From: Myxococcus qinghaiensis | Lineage (GTDB): Bacteria > Myxococcota > Myxococcia > Myxococcales > Myxococcaceae | DNA: 63,005 bases | NCBI RefSeq assembly: GCF_024198215.1 | Contig: NZ_JAKCFA010000043.1 | Location: 1-63,005, forward strand | Direction of reading: 5' to 3' | Shown: in pieces, positions 35,596-43,988 of the stretch | Numbering within the stretch: the first letter of the stretch is position 1 | How the letters are laid out: the number at the start of each line of letters is the position of its first letter | Notes under the pieces: generated by a model | The model's database searches: none | What the model saw: the letters and a program-made list of their open reading frames with translations, nothing else | What the model was told of the DNA's origin: nothing | Program-made: the position numbers and the translations under genes

Positions 35596-36480
35596 TCAGA
35601 CCGCTGGCGGCTTCGAGGTGTCAGGAGTCTCTGAAGGCGCCGCGGAGAGGGATTGCTCGGGCAGACGAATCACCGGGTCCGGGCGCTCCACTTCCGAGGG
35701 AGTCGCTTGCACCGCGCTCGCGGTGGCTGCCCCGAGGGACTCCACCGCGGACACGGAGGTGTCCACGCGCGCCTCGGTGCCCGCATCGGAAACCTGGCCC
35801 GTAACGGACGTGTCCACGCGCGCCTCGGTGGCTGACGCGGGCGCCTGGACGGACGTGTCCACGCGGGCCTCGGTGGATGACTCGGGCGTCGCGGCGGACG
35901 TGTCCGCACGGGCCCCGGCGGCGCTCTGGGCCTCGCGCTGCTCCAGACGGGCACCGCCCTGCTCCGCCGCGCGGAGGAAGTCGTCGTACTCGCCCTTGCG
36001 CTCCTCGGCCTTGGATTGGGTCTTCTCGGATTGCTTCGCGGCGGCGGCCCTTCCCGCCATCAGCGCGCGCGCACTGACGAAGATGCCCACGCCGAAGGCC
36101 AGGACGTTCAGCACCGAGCCCAGCCCACCCAGCCACAGCGAGTCCGCCCCGCCCTGGACGAAGCCCAGCGCGAGGACGAAGGTGGCACCGGACACGGCCG
36201 CGCCAGCCGCCGTGTGCCAGGGCTTGAGCTCCATCACCCGGCCCGCGCCGTAGCAGAGCACCGGCAGCACGCCGAGCAACCACACGTTCTCCAGCAGCAC
36301 CGCCACCAGCACCTTCAACGGAACGAAGGGCAGCGCCTGCACGCGCAGGCTCAGCCGCAGCGTCAGCGACACGCTGAGGGCCGAGCCCAGGACGAGCGCG
36401 ATGAAACCCAGTCCCACGATGAACTGGAAACGACGGATTCGGACGCGCAGCGGCTCGAGGACACTCGGCTTGGGGCTCAC
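35596..36480 (-). CDS. Membrane protein with C-terminal octapeptide repeats
   Basis: 294 residues from a GTG at 36480. Four hydrophobic helices (about 18-40, 55-78, 92-112, 118-142) precede a charged region (AKQSEKTQSKAEERKGEYDD) and a low-complexity tail. The tail has three exact TEARVDTS units (203-210, 218-225, 235-242) and one degenerate unit (GARADTS, ending at 195), separated by variable Ser/Ala/Pro spacers. No family recognised. It follows truA by 21 bases, so it is probably co-transcribed with it. Confidence 0.75.
   Translation of the reverse strand: MSPKPSVLEPLRVRIRRFQFIVGLGFIALVLGSALSVSLTLRLSLRVQALPFVPLKVLVAVLLENVWLLGVLPVLCYGAGRVMELKPWHTAAGAAVSGATFVLALGFVQGGADSLWLGGLGSVLNVLAFGVGIFVSARALMAGRAAAAKQSEKTQSKAEERKGEYDDFLRAAEQGGARLEQREAQSAAGARADTSAATPESSTEARVDTSVQAPASATEARVDTSVTGQVSDAGTEARVDTSVSAVESLGAATASAVQATPSEVERPDPVIRLPEQSLSAAPSETPDTSKPPAV
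35755..35916 (-). repeat. Intragenic repeat coding TEARVDTS units
   Basis: Four copies of a 24-base unit, spaced by 7-9 codons, in the tail of the membrane protein gene. Nucleotide sequence is conserved between copies (GGACGTGTCCACGCG on the plus strand), which suggests recent duplication or slippage and possible length variation between strains. Confidence 0.7.
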
Positions 36481-36501
36481 GGGCAGGCAGCCTACCCCAG
36501 T

Positions 36502-37299
36502 TCAGCCCTCGTCCTCGTCCACGTCCGCTTCGCCGCCCGGTGTCCGAGGAGGCGGGCCCTCCGCGTAGAAGACCTCCTCCAGCACCAGCCCCTGGGGCGG
36601 CGCCGTCTGTCCCGCCAGCTTCCGGTTGCGCGAGGCCAGCACCTCCCCCACCCACGCCTCGGGCCGCTTCCCCTTGCCCACCTCGACGAGCGTCCCCACG
36701 AGGTTGCGCACCATGTGCTTCAGGAAGGCCGTGCCCTCGACCACAATCGAGATGGCGCCTCCGGCCTCTCCCTCCACCGTGACGCTGCGCACCTCGCGCA
36801 CCGCGTGCTTCGCCTGGCAGTCCGCCGCCCGGAACGCGGAGAAGTCATGCCGGCCCACCAGGTGCGCCGCCGCCCTGCGCATCGCCGCGACATCCAGCGG
36901 CGCGAAGACCTCCCAGTGCGTCGTGCGATGCAGCGGGGAGCGCGTGCGACGATTGTTCAGCCGGTAACGGTAGCGCTTGCCGCGAGACCAGCGGCGCGGG
37001 TCGAACCCCTCGGGCGCCTCCACCGCATCCACCACCGCCACGTCATGCGGCAACAGGCCGTTGAGCCCCATGACGTACGCCTTCATGGGCAGCACCCGCT
37101 CCGTGTCGAAGCAGATGACCTGCCCCGTGGCGTGCACGCCGGAGTCCGTGCGCCCGGCTGAACGGACGGACACCGGCTCGCTCAGCAGGCGGGACAGCGC
37201 CTCCTCCATCACCGCCTGGAGCGAGCGTCCATTGGGCTGCACCTGCCAGCCCACGTAGCGGGTGCCCTCGTATTCGAGCGTCAGCTTCAGCCGAGGCAT
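36502..37299 (-). CDS. truA: tRNA pseudouridine synthase A
   Basis: 265 residues from the ATG at 37299. Catalytic Asp52 sits in SAGRTDSGVHATGQV; other TruA signatures are LEYEGTRYVGWQVQPNGRS and FRAADCQAKHAVREV. It converts U38-U40 in the anticodon stem of tRNAs to pseudouridine. It starts one base after the Ser/Thr kinase stop, so expression is probably coupled. Length is normal. Confidence 0.96.
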   Translation of the reverse strand: MPRLKLTLEYEGTRYVGWQVQPNGRSLQAVMEEALSRLLSEPVSVRSAGRTDSGVHATGQVICFDTERVLPMKAYVMGLNGLLPHDVAVVDAVEAPEGFDPRRWSRGKRYRYRLNNRRTRSPLHRTTHWEVFAPLDVAAMRRAAAHLVGRHDFSAFRAADCQAKHAVREVRSVTVEGEAGGAISIVVEGTAFLKHMVRNLVGTLVEVGKGKRPEAWVGEVLASRNRKLAGQTAPPQGLVLEEVFYAEGPPPRTPGGEADVDEDEG

Positions 37300-37300
37300 G

Positions 37301-38602
37301 TCAGCGGTACTTGAGCCAGGACTCGAGGATCTCCGCCACCATGCGCCCTGGGGCGATGTCGTTGCGGCGGGCCACCGACTCCACCGCCTCCAGCACCTCC
37401 GCGGAGAGGGGCACGGCCAGCATGCGCGGCTCGGTGCGCTCGTCGGGGCCACCCGGCGCCAGCGCGGCGATGCCCGGGGGAATGGTGAGCGGCGCGGTGA
37501 CGGCGGGAGGAGGCTCGGACACCGGGGCCGGAGGCGCCATGGGAGCCGGCGGCGTCACGGGGTCCAGCGTGGCGACGACCTCCGACAGCTCCAGCGCCTC
37601 CTCGGAGGTGGGCGCGGTGGCGACGCGGTTGCGCAGCCGGCGCTGCTCCTCCTGGAGCTCCTCCTCGAAGAGCTGCTTGATGAAGTTGGCCAGGTGCAGC
37701 GGCGTGGGCGTGAAGTCGTACGCGTCCAGGAACGCGTCCAAGTCCTTCTGCATCTCCGCCGCCGTCTGGTAGCGCCTGTCCCTGTCTCGCTCCAGGGCCT
37801 TCATCAGAATGACTTCCACGCGCTCGGGCAGGTCCTCGCGGAAGTACGAGGGCGCGTAGATTTTCCCCTCGGTGATGCTGCGCATCACGGCGACCTCGGA
37901 CTCGCCCGTGAAGAGCTTGAAGCCCGTGAGCCACTCGTAGAGCACCACGCCGAGCGAGAACACGTCGCTGCGACAGTCCAGCGCCTTGCCCAGACACTGC
38001 TCCGGGCTCATGTAGCTGAGCTTGCCCTTGATTTCGCCCGTGCGCGTCTGGCCCACCTGGTTGGCGGCCTTGGCGATGCCGAAGTCGAGAATCTTCACCG
38101 AGCCGTCGAAGGCGACGACGATGTTCTCGGGCGACACGTCCCGGTGGACGATGTTGAGCGGGCTGTCGTACAGGTCCGCCTTCGTGTGCGCGTGGTGCAG
38201 GCCCGCGCAGACGCACGAGGCGATCTTCACCGCGTACACCAGCGGGAAGGGAATCCCGAGCGCCTCCGCCTTGGGCACGACGCGGCGCATGTCCCGGCCG
38301 GCCACGTACTCCATGGCGATGAAGTAGCTCTCGGCGATCTTCCCCAGGTCGTGAATCTGCACGACGTTGGGGTGGTTGAGCTGGGAGGCGAGCCGGGCCT
38401 CGTTGAGGAACATCTTCACGAAGGCCGCGTGCTTGGACAGGTGCGGACGGATGCGCTTGATGACGACGGGCGACTCGCGGCCGTCCTCGCCTTCCTGATG
38501 CGCGAGGAAGATCTCCGCCATCCCTCCGACGGCGATGCGGTCGATGAGCCGGTACTTTCCAAAGCGACCGGTTTCGCGCTGCTGCGGTGCGACGGGAGAC
38601 AT
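37301..38602 (-). CDS. Ser/Thr protein kinase with C-terminal RHH-like segment
   Basis: 433 residues. Hanks-type kinase domain (15-300): glycine loop IAVGGMAEIFLA, Lys49, catalytic Asp155 in IVHRDVSPEN, DFG at 173-175, and SYMSPEQ. All catalytic residues are present, so it should be active. A Pro-rich linker (about 345-385) follows. The last 45 residues (MLAVPLSAEVLEAVESVARR through ESWLKYR) look like a ribbon-helix-helix DNA-binding segment. No membrane helix or sensor is seen. It lies between the methyltransferase gene and truA in a minus-strand run. Confidence 0.9.
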   Translation of the reverse strand: MSPVAPQQRETGRFGKYRLIDRIAVGGMAEIFLAHQEGEDGRESPVVIKRIRPHLSKHAAFVKMFLNEARLASQLNHPNVVQIHDLGKIAESYFIAMEYVAGRDMRRVVPKAEALGIPFPLVYAVKIASCVCAGLHHAHTKADLYDSPLNIVHRDVSPENIVVAFDGSVKILDFGIAKAANQVGQTRTGEIKGKLSYMSPEQCLGKALDCRSDVFSLGVVLYEWLTGFKLFTGESEVAVMRSITEGKIYAPSYFREDLPERVEVILMKALERDRDRRYQTAAEMQKDLDAFLDAYDFTPTPLHLANFIKQLFEEELQEEQRRLRNRVATAPTSEEALELSEVVATLDPVTPPAPMAPPAPVSEPPPAVTAPLTIPPGIAALAPGGPDERTEPRMLAVPLSAEVLEAVESVARRNDIAPGRMVAEILESWLKYR

Positions 38603-38637
38603 GGCGTCCGGACCTTACCCGCGCCAGGGGCCTGACG

Positions 38638-39612
38638 CTAACGAAGTTGGACGACGTGGACCTTCAGGGCCGGCTCCTGGCCCGGAGGGCTCGGAAAGTC
38701 GAGGGAAGAAGGAGCCGAGGAGCCCGCCGTCCTGCCCTGTCGTCCTGCCAGCGAGAGGCCCTCCGACACCATGGCCTCGAAGCGCTTCGCTGGCAGGCCC
38801 GCATGGTTGCAGCAGGCGACCAGCCGGCCTCCGGGCGAGACGACGCGCGCGGCGGCCTCGGCCAGTCGGGCGTAGTCGCGAGCGGCGGAGAAGCGGGCCT
38901 CCTTCGTGTTGGAGAATGACGGCGGGTCGGCGATGACGAGGTCGAACGTCTCGCCCTTCTTCGCCAGACGCTTGAGCCAGTCGAAGACATCTCCGGCCAC
39001 GTAGTCATAGCGGTCCACGGGCTGGCCGTTGAGCTGGGCGTTCTCCTCGCCCCACTCCAGCACGCGGCGGCTCGCATCCAGGTTGAGCGCCCGCTTCGCG
39101 CCGCCCGCCATCGCCACCACGCCGAACGCGCAGGTGTAGGCGAAGAGGTTGAGCACGGTGAGGCCGCGAGCCTCCTTGAGCAGCCACGCGCGCGTGTCGC
39201 GCATGTCCAGGTACAGCCCCACCGAGAGGCCCTGGCCGGGGCGGATGAGGAAGGACAGGCCGTTCTCCAGCGCGGTGAGGGACTCCACCGGTTCGCCTCG
39301 GGCGGCGGTCTCCGGGGCCAGCGTCTCCTTCGCCACGTTGGCGAGGACCCGCGCCTCGCGGGGACGGCGCTTGAGATAGAGGCTCGTCGGCGCCCAGGCC
39401 GCCATGGCGGCGTCTAGCAGCGCCTCTTCCTCGGAGGGCGTGAAGTCGCGATAGAGGCTGAGGACATACAGTCCGCCGAAGCGGTCCACCGTCACGTCGG
39501 GGACGCCGTCGGCCTCACCGTGGAGGACGCGGAAGGCGGTGGTGCGAGCGTCGGTCAACAGGGGGCCGCGCCGGGCTTGCGCGGTCCGAAGCGTGTCCAC
39601 GAGGGTGGGCAT
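38638..39612 (-). CDS. SAM-dependent rRNA methyltransferase (RlmI-like)
   Basis: 324 residues from the ATG at 39612 (GGGAGGG upstream). N-terminal region with VPDVTVDRFGGLYVL (RlmI/RlmK EEHEE-like) and Rossmann methyltransferase motifs: VLNLFAYTCAFGVVAM (SAM loop) and VIADPPSFSNTK, the typical DPPxF of cytosine-C5 methylating relatives of RlmI. It probably methylates a base in 23S rRNA. The N-terminal PUA domain of E. coli RlmI appears absent. The amidohydrolase gene ends 14 bases upstream. Confidence 0.88.
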   Translation of the reverse strand: MPTLVDTLRTAQARRGPLLTDARTTAFRVLHGEADGVPDVTVDRFGGLYVLSLYRDFTPSEEEALLDAAMAAWAPTSLYLKRRPREARVLANVAKETLAPETAARGEPVESLTALENGLSFLIRPGQGLSVGLYLDMRDTRAWLLKEARGLTVLNLFAYTCAFGVVAMAGGAKRALNLDASRRVLEWGEENAQLNGQPVDRYDYVAGDVFDWLKRLAKKGETFDLVIADPPSFSNTKEARFSAARDYARLAEAAARVVSPGGRLVACCNHAGLPAKRFEAMVSEGLSLAGRQGRTAGSSAPSSLDFPSPPGQEPALKVHVVQLR

Positions 39613-39626
39613 GGGCCCTCCCTGTA

Positions 39627-40952
39627 TCAGCTTCCCAGTCGGGCGCGAGACCAGACGCGCTCGAGCGCCTCGGTGGCGGCGCGGGAGAGGTCCACGTAGT
39701 CGGTGCCCAGGAGCTGCCCTTCGCGCACGCGGACGCGGCCGTCGACGATGGTCCAGGCCACGGGCGAGCGGGCGAGCTGACCGATGAGGTACGGCGAGTA
39801 GCCCGTCTCGGGGTCGGCCGCGGGGATGGAGTCGTAGACGACGAGGTCCGCGAGGCTGCCTTCCTCCACGGTGCCCGAGGGCAGGCCGAACAGGCGCGTG
39901 CACAGCTCCGCGGGGCCGTTGACGAGCAGGTGCGCGAGGGTGCTGTCCACGTCCGGCAGGTGGCCCGCGCGGGAGATGCGCAGCACGCCGACGAGGGCCG
40001 CGAGCAGTTCGTCCTGGAGGGTGCCGTGGCCGCCCGTGCCCAGTCCGAGCAGGTGCAGTCGAAGGAGGATGGCCTCCATCGGGTCCGTGCCTCGCTCCAG
40101 GGTGCGCACGCCTCGGGCCGCGAGCGAGACGAACGTCTCCGTCTGCTCCAGGCGCGCGGCCTCGGAGCTGTCCAGGGCGCGCGCATAGCCGGCGATGGCG
40201 CGAGGACCGAGCAGGCCCAGCGCGTCGAGCCGGGGCACCACGCGCTGACCGTGGCGGGCGTAGGTGGTGCTGAGGTCGTCCTCGTTCTCCGCGAGGTGGA
40301 AGACGGTGGGGACCTCCAGCTCCGCGCTGAGGCGGGAGATGCGAGAGAGGAGCGAGTCCTCGCAGGTGTACGAGGCGTGGAAGCCCAGCGCGCCGCGCAC
40401 CAGGTGGTGCTTGGCGTAGCGGCGGGCGAAGTCCGCGTTGGCGTCCAGCCACGCATCGGCCTGCGCGGCGCCGTCCATGCTGTGGGTGGAGTGACTCGTC
40501 ACCAGTCGGAGACCAACGCTCTCGGCGGCGCGGGCCTGGGCATCGAGCCCTCCGGCGACGTCGGAACAGGCGAGGTGCTCCACGACGAGGGTGACACCGT
40601 CGCGCAGCGCGCGGGCGGCGGCGAAGCGAGTGAGGGCCTCGATGTCCTCGGAGGACACGAGGCGGGCCACGCGGCGCATGCGCTCCAGCCGCTCGCGAGG
40701 AGGCAGCAGGAGGAACTGGCCATTGGGCGGGAGGAGCTGGCCGTTGACGAGGTGCGAGTGGCTGTCCACCAGCCCGGGAGCGACGAGGCGGCCTCGACAG
40801 GCCACTTCCCAGTCACCCGGAAGGACAGGCACCTGGGCATCCGGAGCGACGCGGCGGATGACCCCACCCTCGACGACCACGGCCATACCGCGCCGGACCC
40901 GGCCATCCGCCCGGAACACAGCGCAGTTTTTCAGCAGCAGGCGACCTTCCAT
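39627..40952 (-). CDS. Amidohydrolase (SsnA/chlorohydrolase type)
   Basis: 441 residues from the ATG at 40952; TTG at 40961 is possible. Metal-dependent amidohydrolase fold with metal site VAPGLVDSHSHL, FHLAENEDD and a C-terminal LADLVVYDSIPAADP typical of SsnA-like aminohydrolases. These act on ring or amide C-N bonds in purine- or cytosine-like compounds; the substrate is unknown. It is the first of a minus-strand run with the methyltransferase, kinase, truA and membrane protein genes. Confidence 0.87.
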   Translation of the reverse strand: MEGRLLLKNCAVFRADGRVRRGMAVVVEGGVIRRVAPDAQVPVLPGDWEVACRGRLVAPGLVDSHSHLVNGQLLPPNGQFLLLPPRERLERMRRVARLVSSEDIEALTRFAAARALRDGVTLVVEHLACSDVAGGLDAQARAAESVGLRLVTSHSTHSMDGAAQADAWLDANADFARRYAKHHLVRGALGFHASYTCEDSLLSRISRLSAELEVPTVFHLAENEDDLSTTYARHGQRVVPRLDALGLLGPRAIAGYARALDSSEAARLEQTETFVSLAARGVRTLERGTDPMEAILLRLHLLGLGTGGHGTLQDELLAALVGVLRISRAGHLPDVDSTLAHLLVNGPAELCTRLFGLPSGTVEEGSLADLVVYDSIPAADPETGYSPYLIGQLARSPVAWTIVDGRVRVREGQLLGTDYVDLSRAATEALERVWSRARLGS

Positions 40953-41155
40953 GTCCGGCAACTGTCATAGCACGGGTCCCGGAAGACGGGCGCGGGGTAA
41001 GTCCCGGAATCCGGGGTCCGAAACGAAGACTTGCCAGGGCGGGAGACTCAGGGCAGGGCGCTGGCCCGCCGAGCCGAGGGGTCCATGGGGCACGACAGCC
41101 CACCGTCGCGGGGCCACCCTTCCCGAGTGGTGGGGGTATTGCACCAGTCAACGAA

Positions 41156-41665
41156 TCAGGGCGGGGCCGTATCGCACGCAGTCTCAGGGGGGACTGGTAT
41201 CCGAGGGTATCCCGGTGCCTTGCATTTCCCCTCGACACAGCGCACTCGAGGCGCCTCCGAGCACATGCCGCAGTAGTAGCCACAGGAAGCATGCACGAGG
41301 TGGCTGATGCGTGGCAGTTCCTCGTTTACCACCTTCTTCGAGCCGACCAGCCAACACGCATCATAGGGAACAGGCCACAACGAAACACGGGAGCAGTCAT
41401 CATCTACCTGACAGGTTGAGAGTTTCTCTATCTCACTGGCGGCGGTCCACCATGTGTCTCGGCATTCAGGCGTGAGTTCCCAATTTCCATTCGGGTCGAG
41501 CAGATCCTCACGGCCAGCTGACACAAGGCACTCAGAGATCTTCCTGGCATGCGCGACGTCGCGAGGCACCACCGAATGTGAACACCCCCACAGGGGCAAC
41601 ACGAGGAGGAGCCCCAGGCCCTGAAGAATCGTCATGCCCTCAATCACTGCCATCACCCTGTTCAT
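41156..41665 (-). CDS. Orphan lipoprotein
   Basis: 169 residues from the ATG at 41665; ATG at 41636 (MTILQG) gives a cleaner 19-residue lipoprotein signal (LQGLGLLLVLPLWGC) and may be the true start. The mature part has eight Cys (CRDTWW, CQVDDDCS, CGYYCGMC, CVEGKC), suggesting disulfides on the cell surface. Not recognised. It follows the next gene by five bases and is the third gene of a small operon. Base composition is less GC-rich than its neighbours. Confidence 0.75.
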   Translation of the reverse strand: MNRVMAVIEGMTILQGLGLLLVLPLWGCSHSVVPRDVAHARKISECLVSAGREDLLDPNGNWELTPECRDTWWTAASEIEKLSTCQVDDDCSRVSLWPVPYDACWLVGSKKVVNEELPRISHLVHASCGYYCGMCSEAPRVRCVEGKCKAPGYPRIPVPPETACDTAPP

Positions 41666-41670
41666 GACCT

Positions 41671-42228
41671 TCAAGGGATGACCTCCTCCCCCAGGGAGCG
41701 AGGCCGAGTCTCCATCCATCGCTCATGGTGGCGGGTTCGCAGTACGACCTGGAGCGTGACGACGCCACGCTTGGTGGCGCCAGCCCTCCGCTCGCAGCAA
41801 ACGCGCAGTCTGTCTCCAGCCAGCGCACCTTCATGGCACTCCCGCCAGGAGAAGTTGGGCCAGTTTCCCCACTGCTCGAGGCGGGGGCCATTCAGGACAA
41901 CGCCCGTCGCGCGCCGCAGAAGAGAAAGCACCTCGGGCCGCGATTCACAGGAGGCGTTGGACTGAGCGCGCCCCCAGAACATCAGGGCAAGTTGCCCCTC
42001 CGAGAGATAATAGAGCCAGACGCGCCCTGCTCTCTCTGCCAGCACCGCCGTTCCCGCAGAGGGAATCCCGACCTCGCGCCCCCACGGCTCTGAGCAAACT
42101 TCCGTCAGGAACCGACCTGCTACATGGATGGGCACGCAATTCTTTTCTGCAGCTTCCTCGGCCAGGGAAAAACCCGAGATGAGCATCACCGCCAACGTAC
42201 CGTGGAAGAATCCTCGTCGAGCAGACAT
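41671..42228 (-). CDS. Orphan secreted protein
   Basis: 185 residues from the ATG at 42228 (AAGGGGGA upstream). N-terminal export signal MSARRGFFHGTLAVMLISGFSLAE. The mature part has six Cys (KNCVPIH, EVCSEP, NASCES, RECHEG, RVCCERR). No family recognised. Its C-terminus RWMETRPRSLGEEVIP is echoed by a fragment just upstream of the first gene of this operon (42842-42895), which shows that a paralogue once stood there. Confidence 0.75.
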   Translation of the reverse strand: MSARRGFFHGTLAVMLISGFSLAEEAAEKNCVPIHVAGRFLTEVCSEPWGREVGIPSAGTAVLAERAGRVWLYYLSEGQLALMFWGRAQSNASCESRPEVLSLLRRATGVVLNGPRLEQWGNWPNFSWRECHEGALAGDRLRVCCERRAGATKRGVVTLQVVLRTRHHERWMETRPRSLGEEVIP

Positions 42229-42269
42229 CAGTCCCCCTTCGGGCCTTCTTTGCTGAAGGCAAGCCATCC

Positions 42270-42845
42270 TCACCACCTCCCACGGGCGTATTCAAGGAGT
42301 TCACGGAGTTGACGAGAACGTTCCTTGGCCCCAGCCGTCTTGTTGAAAGGACCATCCCCGTGAGCGTGTCTCAGCTCCGCGATACAATCCTCAATCTCAC
42401 TCGGCTCAAGCCAATGGAACCGTCCAGCCCTGCGCAGAAAGTGCTCTCCGTCGTGCACACAAATGCGCTGACCGATCAACGCCTCCTGAGCCTTTCGTGG
42501 ATACCTTTCGATCACAACTGCCTGCATCGAGGCGTAGACCAACACCAGTGCCACCGAAACCGGCCCGGAGAATTCACGAGTATTCAGATAGAGCGTGCGA
42601 TGCACGCGACTGCCGTATGTCCCCAATGGAGAACAAAGTATCAAAGGGAGATGTCGGACGGCTCTTCGGAAGCGCAGGGGGTCTGAATCACGAAGAAGCT
42701 CGATGGCTTCGATCACCAGAGCAAAGTCGCGCTCACCCTCTCCATAAATCGTGAACCCCTCACAAGAACGCTGGTCATGCGCTGTCAGCACGAGGCGATG
42801 GGTCCATCGGTCAACCACTGCCTTCAGACGGGCCAGAACGCTCAC
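42270..42845 (-). CDS. Orphan cytoplasmic protein
   Basis: 191 residues from the GTG at 42845, which overlaps the stop of the fragment upstream as GTGA; GAGG lies eight bases before it. No signal peptide. Mixed alpha/beta, with RFRRAVRHLPLILCSPLG, LYLNTREFSGPVSVALVLVYAS and IEDCIAELRHAHGDGP. Not recognised. Possibly an enzyme-like or immunity-like partner of the two exported proteins encoded downstream, but nothing proves this. Confidence 0.7.
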   Translation of the reverse strand: MSVLARLKAVVDRWTHRLVLTAHDQRSCEGFTIYGEGERDFALVIEAIELLRDSDPLRFRRAVRHLPLILCSPLGTYGSRVHRTLYLNTREFSGPVSVALVLVYASMQAVVIERYPRKAQEALIGQRICVHDGEHFLRRAGRFHWLEPSEIEDCIAELRHAHGDGPFNKTAGAKERSRQLRELLEYARGRW

Positions 42846-42895
42846 GGGATGACCTCGATTTCGGGAGAGACGGCTCGCACATCCATCCACAGGTC
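42842..42895 (-). pseudogene. Leftover C-terminal fragment of a paralogue
   Basis: Seventeen or eighteen codons after a TAA read YDLWMDVRAVSPEIEVIP and stop. They match the last residues of the secreted protein encoded at 41671 (RWMETRPRSLGEEVIP) at W, M, R, S and EVIP. The rest of the paralogue is missing. Its stop overlaps the next start (GTGA), which preserves the coupling of an intact operon. Confidence 0.5.
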
Positions 42896-42973
42896 ATATT
42901 AACCTTCGTACATCACGATTGGACGATAGCGCAGGCCTCGCGCCAACGCCCTTTCCCGGCCCCGGAGCACCTG

Positions 42974-43159
42974 ATGCCCAAGCACCAACGAACTATTGGT
43001 AATCGGCTCTCGACACGTTGGCGATATGTCACCATGGCCGTGCTCTTGGGGCTGATTGTGTCGCTCGGCGTGCCGTATTGCGGGCGGTGGTGGCGCATCG
43101 ACACGTGCCTCGACTCGGGTGGCGCCTGGAATCAGGAACGGAGCACCTGCGAGCACTGA
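42974..43159 (+). CDS. Small single-pass membrane protein
   Basis: 61 residues: a basic N-terminus (PKHQRTIGNRLSTRWRY), one membrane helix (VTMAVLLGLIVSLGVPYCG) and a short tail with RIDTCLDSGGAWNQERSTCE. The two Cys of the tail probably pair outside the membrane. I recall similar tails in many small proteobacterial proteins (CLDxGGxW...C). It points away from the orphan operon, and its partner is unknown. Confidence 0.6.
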   Translation: MPKHQRTIGNRLSTRWRYVTMAVLLGLIVSLGVPYCGRWWRIDTCLDSGGAWNQERSTCEH

Positions 43160-43243
43160 CCACGCTGCCCCACCAGGATTCGGGGCCGGCGAGTCCTCAA
43201 TCCCGGTCCAACCCGCTCCTCCTGCGCCCCAACAACCCTGCTT

Positions 43244-43267
43244 CTTCGCAGGGGCCCAGGGGCGAAG
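43244..43267. repeat. Hairpin repeat element, copy 1
   Basis: CTTCGC (43244-43249) and GCGAAG (43262-43267) are inverted around AGGGGCCCAGGG. The element, including the following TAGCC, recurs at 43989-44012 with one change. Confidence 0.65.
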
Positions 43268-43298
43268 TAGCCGGGAGCCCCATCAGCTTGAGCTACCC

Positions 43299-43604
43299 AT
43301 GCCCCTGGACGTTCGCGAACTGATTCATCAAGCGATGGTCGAGCCTCGCCAAGGAGTTCAGTCGCTCGCCACTGAGCTCCGAATCGCCCTTGGCCATGGT
43401 GACCCTGACACAGCACGAACCTTGGCCAATGCACTGCTGGCACTGGATGTCGATACCCTATTGGAACAACAACGCACTGGCGTCCTGGACGCGTGGACTG
43501 AACCCACCCCAAACCTCGCGAATCGAGTCCCTCCCACGTGCAACTTCACGGACGAATGTCGCGGCAATGTCCTGGAAGAGTGGAGCCAGGGCCATCGCTG
43601 GTGA
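43299..43604 (+). CDS. Small hypothetical protein
   Basis: 101 residues from the ATG at 43299. The first 70 residues look like a real helical protein (VRELIHQAMVEPRQGVQSL, then ELRIALGHGDPDTARTLANA). The last 30 overlap the opposite-strand lipoprotein gene and look less convincing, so the natural C-terminus may have been altered by a frameshift. No family recognised and no strong ribosome binding site. Confidence 0.4.
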   Translation: MPLDVRELIHQAMVEPRQGVQSLATELRIALGHGDPDTARTLANALLALDVDTLLEQQRTGVLDAWTEPTPNLANRVPPTCNFTDECRGNVLEEWSQGHRW

Positions 43605-43878
43605 TGACGCAGCTCCACGCTTCAGGACAAGAGTCATTTCCTCTCGGGTCGCAGGCCAGCTCACAGGTCGAGCCCCCATCCGTGTGAGCGAAGTTCGTCC
43701 CGCCGGCGCACACCAGGCCTGGGCCACAATCGCTCGGAGCCGCGCAACGAGTGCCGATGACCGCGAGCATCTTCGCGGCGGGGTCGCTCGCGTTCGCGTC
43801 ACACGTGCAGCCTGCAAACCCCCAGGTCAGCAAGAGAAGCACCACCGCACTCCACGACAGCCGATAGGCACGACGCAT
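43546..43878 (-). CDS. Small cysteine-rich lipoprotein
   Basis: 110 residues from the ATG at 43878 (GGAGA upstream). Lipoprotein signal RRAYRLSWSAVVLLLLTWGFAGC, then a short mature part with about eight Cys (CTCDANAS, RCAAPSDCGPGLVCAGG, CELACDPRGNDSCPEAWSC) of the myxobacterial C-x(5)-C-GPGLVC type, likely disulfide-bonded on the surface. Function unknown. Confidence 0.75.
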   Translation of the reverse strand: MRRAYRLSWSAVVLLLLTWGFAGCTCDANASDPAAKMLAVIGTRCAAPSDCGPGLVCAGGTNFAHTDGGSTCELACDPRGNDSCPEAWSCVITSDGPGSTLPGHCRDIRP

Positions 43879-43988
43879 GTGGTCTCCATCTCGGACCGCC
43901 TGCTGCATTCCGACAGCTCCCGAGGCACAGGCAGCACCCTGCCACGCCCAGGACCCTACTCGCCCCCTGTCCTTCCCTGCAGCCATGC

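Noticed and set aside
43358..43618. An 86-codon minus-strand frame
   Set aside because: Composition is not coding-like, and it overlaps both the lipoprotein gene and the small plus-strand gene.
41156..43878. Possible SitA/SitI-type toxin and immunity locus
   Set aside because: Lipoprotein plus small orphan genes in a myxobacterium suggest it, but I cannot recognise any Sit domain, so no name was given.
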